Assembly (NCBI RefSeq): GCF_013201935.1
Contig: NZ_CP053833.1
Span: 1,240,001-1,304,000 of the forward strand
Source of the DNA: Arcobacter cloacae
GTDB lineage: Bacteria; Campylobacterota; Campylobacteria; Campylobacterales; Arcobacteraceae
Length of the DNA stretch: 64,000 bases
Direction of reading: 5' to 3'
Translations under genes and position numbers: made by a program
Shown here: in pieces, positions 63,487-64,000 of the stretch
Layout of the letters: every line of letters begins with the position of its first letter
Numbering within the stretch: the stretch's first letter is position 1
The notes under the pieces: model-generated
What the model was told of the DNA's origin: nothing
Databases searched by the model: none
What the model saw: the letters and a program-made list of their open reading frames with translations, nothing else

Positions 63487-64000
63487 AAATAGTTTTATAT
63501 ATATTTAGTTTTATAATCATTTGTTTAGCTCCTTTTTTAGGAGAAATATCTCTAACTTTTAAAGATATTTTTGATTCAAGTTCAACAACACATACAATTT
63601 TTTGGGATTTAAGAGTTTCAAGGGTTGTTTTGGCATTTTTTGTTGGTGGAATATTAGCCTTAGGTGGTTTGATTTTTCAAATTATTTTTAAAAATGAACT
63701 AATAACTCCATATACTTTAGGAATTGCAAGTGGAACTACGCTTTTTACAGCTATTTCAATCGTATTTTTCCCAGCACTTTATTTGAGTATCTCTTCTGTT
63801 TTTGGCTCGATTATTACCATATTGATTCTATATTTTATTTCAAAACAGATAAATAAAAGCTCTATTTCAGTATCTACTAACTCTATTTTATTAATTGGAA
63901 TTGCTTTATCATATTTTTATAGTTCAGCTTTAATGTTGGTTTTTTATATGAGTAATTTACAAGAAAACTATTCAATTGTTAGATTTACCCTTGGAAGTTT
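63483..64000 (+). CDS. FecCD/BtuC-like permease (3' end outside the window)
   Basis: The ATG overlaps the ATPase stop (ATGA). At least four membrane helices are visible with WDLRVSRVVLAFFVGGILAL and LGIASGTTLFTA, typical of FecCD permeases. The frame is open at the window end. Confidence 0.9.
   Translation, partial: MKIVLYIFSFIIICLAPFLGEISLTFKDIFDSSSTTHTIFWDLRVSRVVLAFFVGGILALGGLIFQIIFKNELITPYTLGIASGTTLFTAISIVFFPALYLSISSVFGSIITILILYFISKQINKSSISVSTNSILLIGIALSYFYSSALMLVFYMSNLQENYSIVRFTLGS

Noticed and set aside
1-64000. CRISPR array
   Set aside because: No regularly spaced direct repeats and no cas genes were seen on either strand.

Overview
The window is AT-rich, protein-dense bacterial chromosome. 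Gene content and order point to the Campylobacterota, most likely an Arcobacter/Aliarcobacter-type organism. Supporting signs are a nadE...lpxK order also known from Campylobacter, a short ComEC without its hydrolase domain, a TatB/TatC pair, many Campylobacterota-type small conserved proteins, and frequent TTG/GTG starts with short overlaps between genes. This assignment is inference from gene content; no species marker gene is present. Both ends cut genes: polA at the left and an ABC permease at the right.

Layout. 1-7 kb: the 3' part of polA, a response regulator, two small proteins, then lgt and a GlcF-like Fe-S protein on the minus strand, and a lipoprotein. 7-12.4 kb: an apparent operon rraA / gamma-glutamylcyclotransferase-like / membrane TPR protein / ovoA (ovothiol synthesis). 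12.4-21.2 kb: comEC, a DnaQ-like exonuclease, queA, tatC-tatB, a DjlA-like co-chaperone, two tandem BFD-type [2Fe-2S] mini-proteins, nadE, a DegT-fold protein without its catalytic lysine, and lpxK. 21.2-30.7 kb: hemN-argF, an anaerobic ribonucleotide reductase locus (nrdD core, a separate 54-residue glycyl-radical ORF, nrdG), a PAS kinase/regulator pair, hemB, ribA and rsmG. 30.7-39 kb: small proteins, glyS, tRNA-Thr, a second two-component system, SPFH/NfeD proteins, a periplasmic DsrE-like protein and a 10-TM-type membrane protein. 39-45 kb: a metal-uptake cluster of outer-membrane barrel, TonB-dependent receptor, membrane polyferredoxin, ExbB, ExbD and TonB. 45-48.6 kb: sbcD-sbcC. 48.6-51.1 kb: a complete IS21-family element. 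51.2-53.8 kb: an accessory patch with a three-gene membrane/DUF6414-like cassette, an orphan MNT nucleotidyltransferase, an HTH-less S24 peptidase and a DCC thiol protein. 53.8-58.3 kb: an RraA-family paralogue, rlmF, aat, an RsuA-type pseudouridine synthase, a HAD phosphatase and a TlpA-like protein. 58.5-64 kb: a NosL-like and TauE/UreH-like pair (probable copper handling), then a BtuB/BtuF/BtuD/BtuC-like uptake system.

The most interesting features are the following. (1) The glycyl-radical segment of the anaerobic ribonucleotide reductase is a separate small ORF with its own strong ribosome-binding site. (2) A DegT/aminotransferase-fold protein has no lysine where the PLP-binding lysine should be. 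(3) ovoA sits in an operon with an unknown 739-residue membrane/TPR protein and a GGCT-fold protein. (4) A tightly coupled three-gene cassette (4-TM protein, 51-residue TM peptide, DUF6414-like protein) lies next to an IS21 element and is a candidate uncharacterised stress or defence module. No CRISPR array, rRNA, prophage or plasmid origin was seen.
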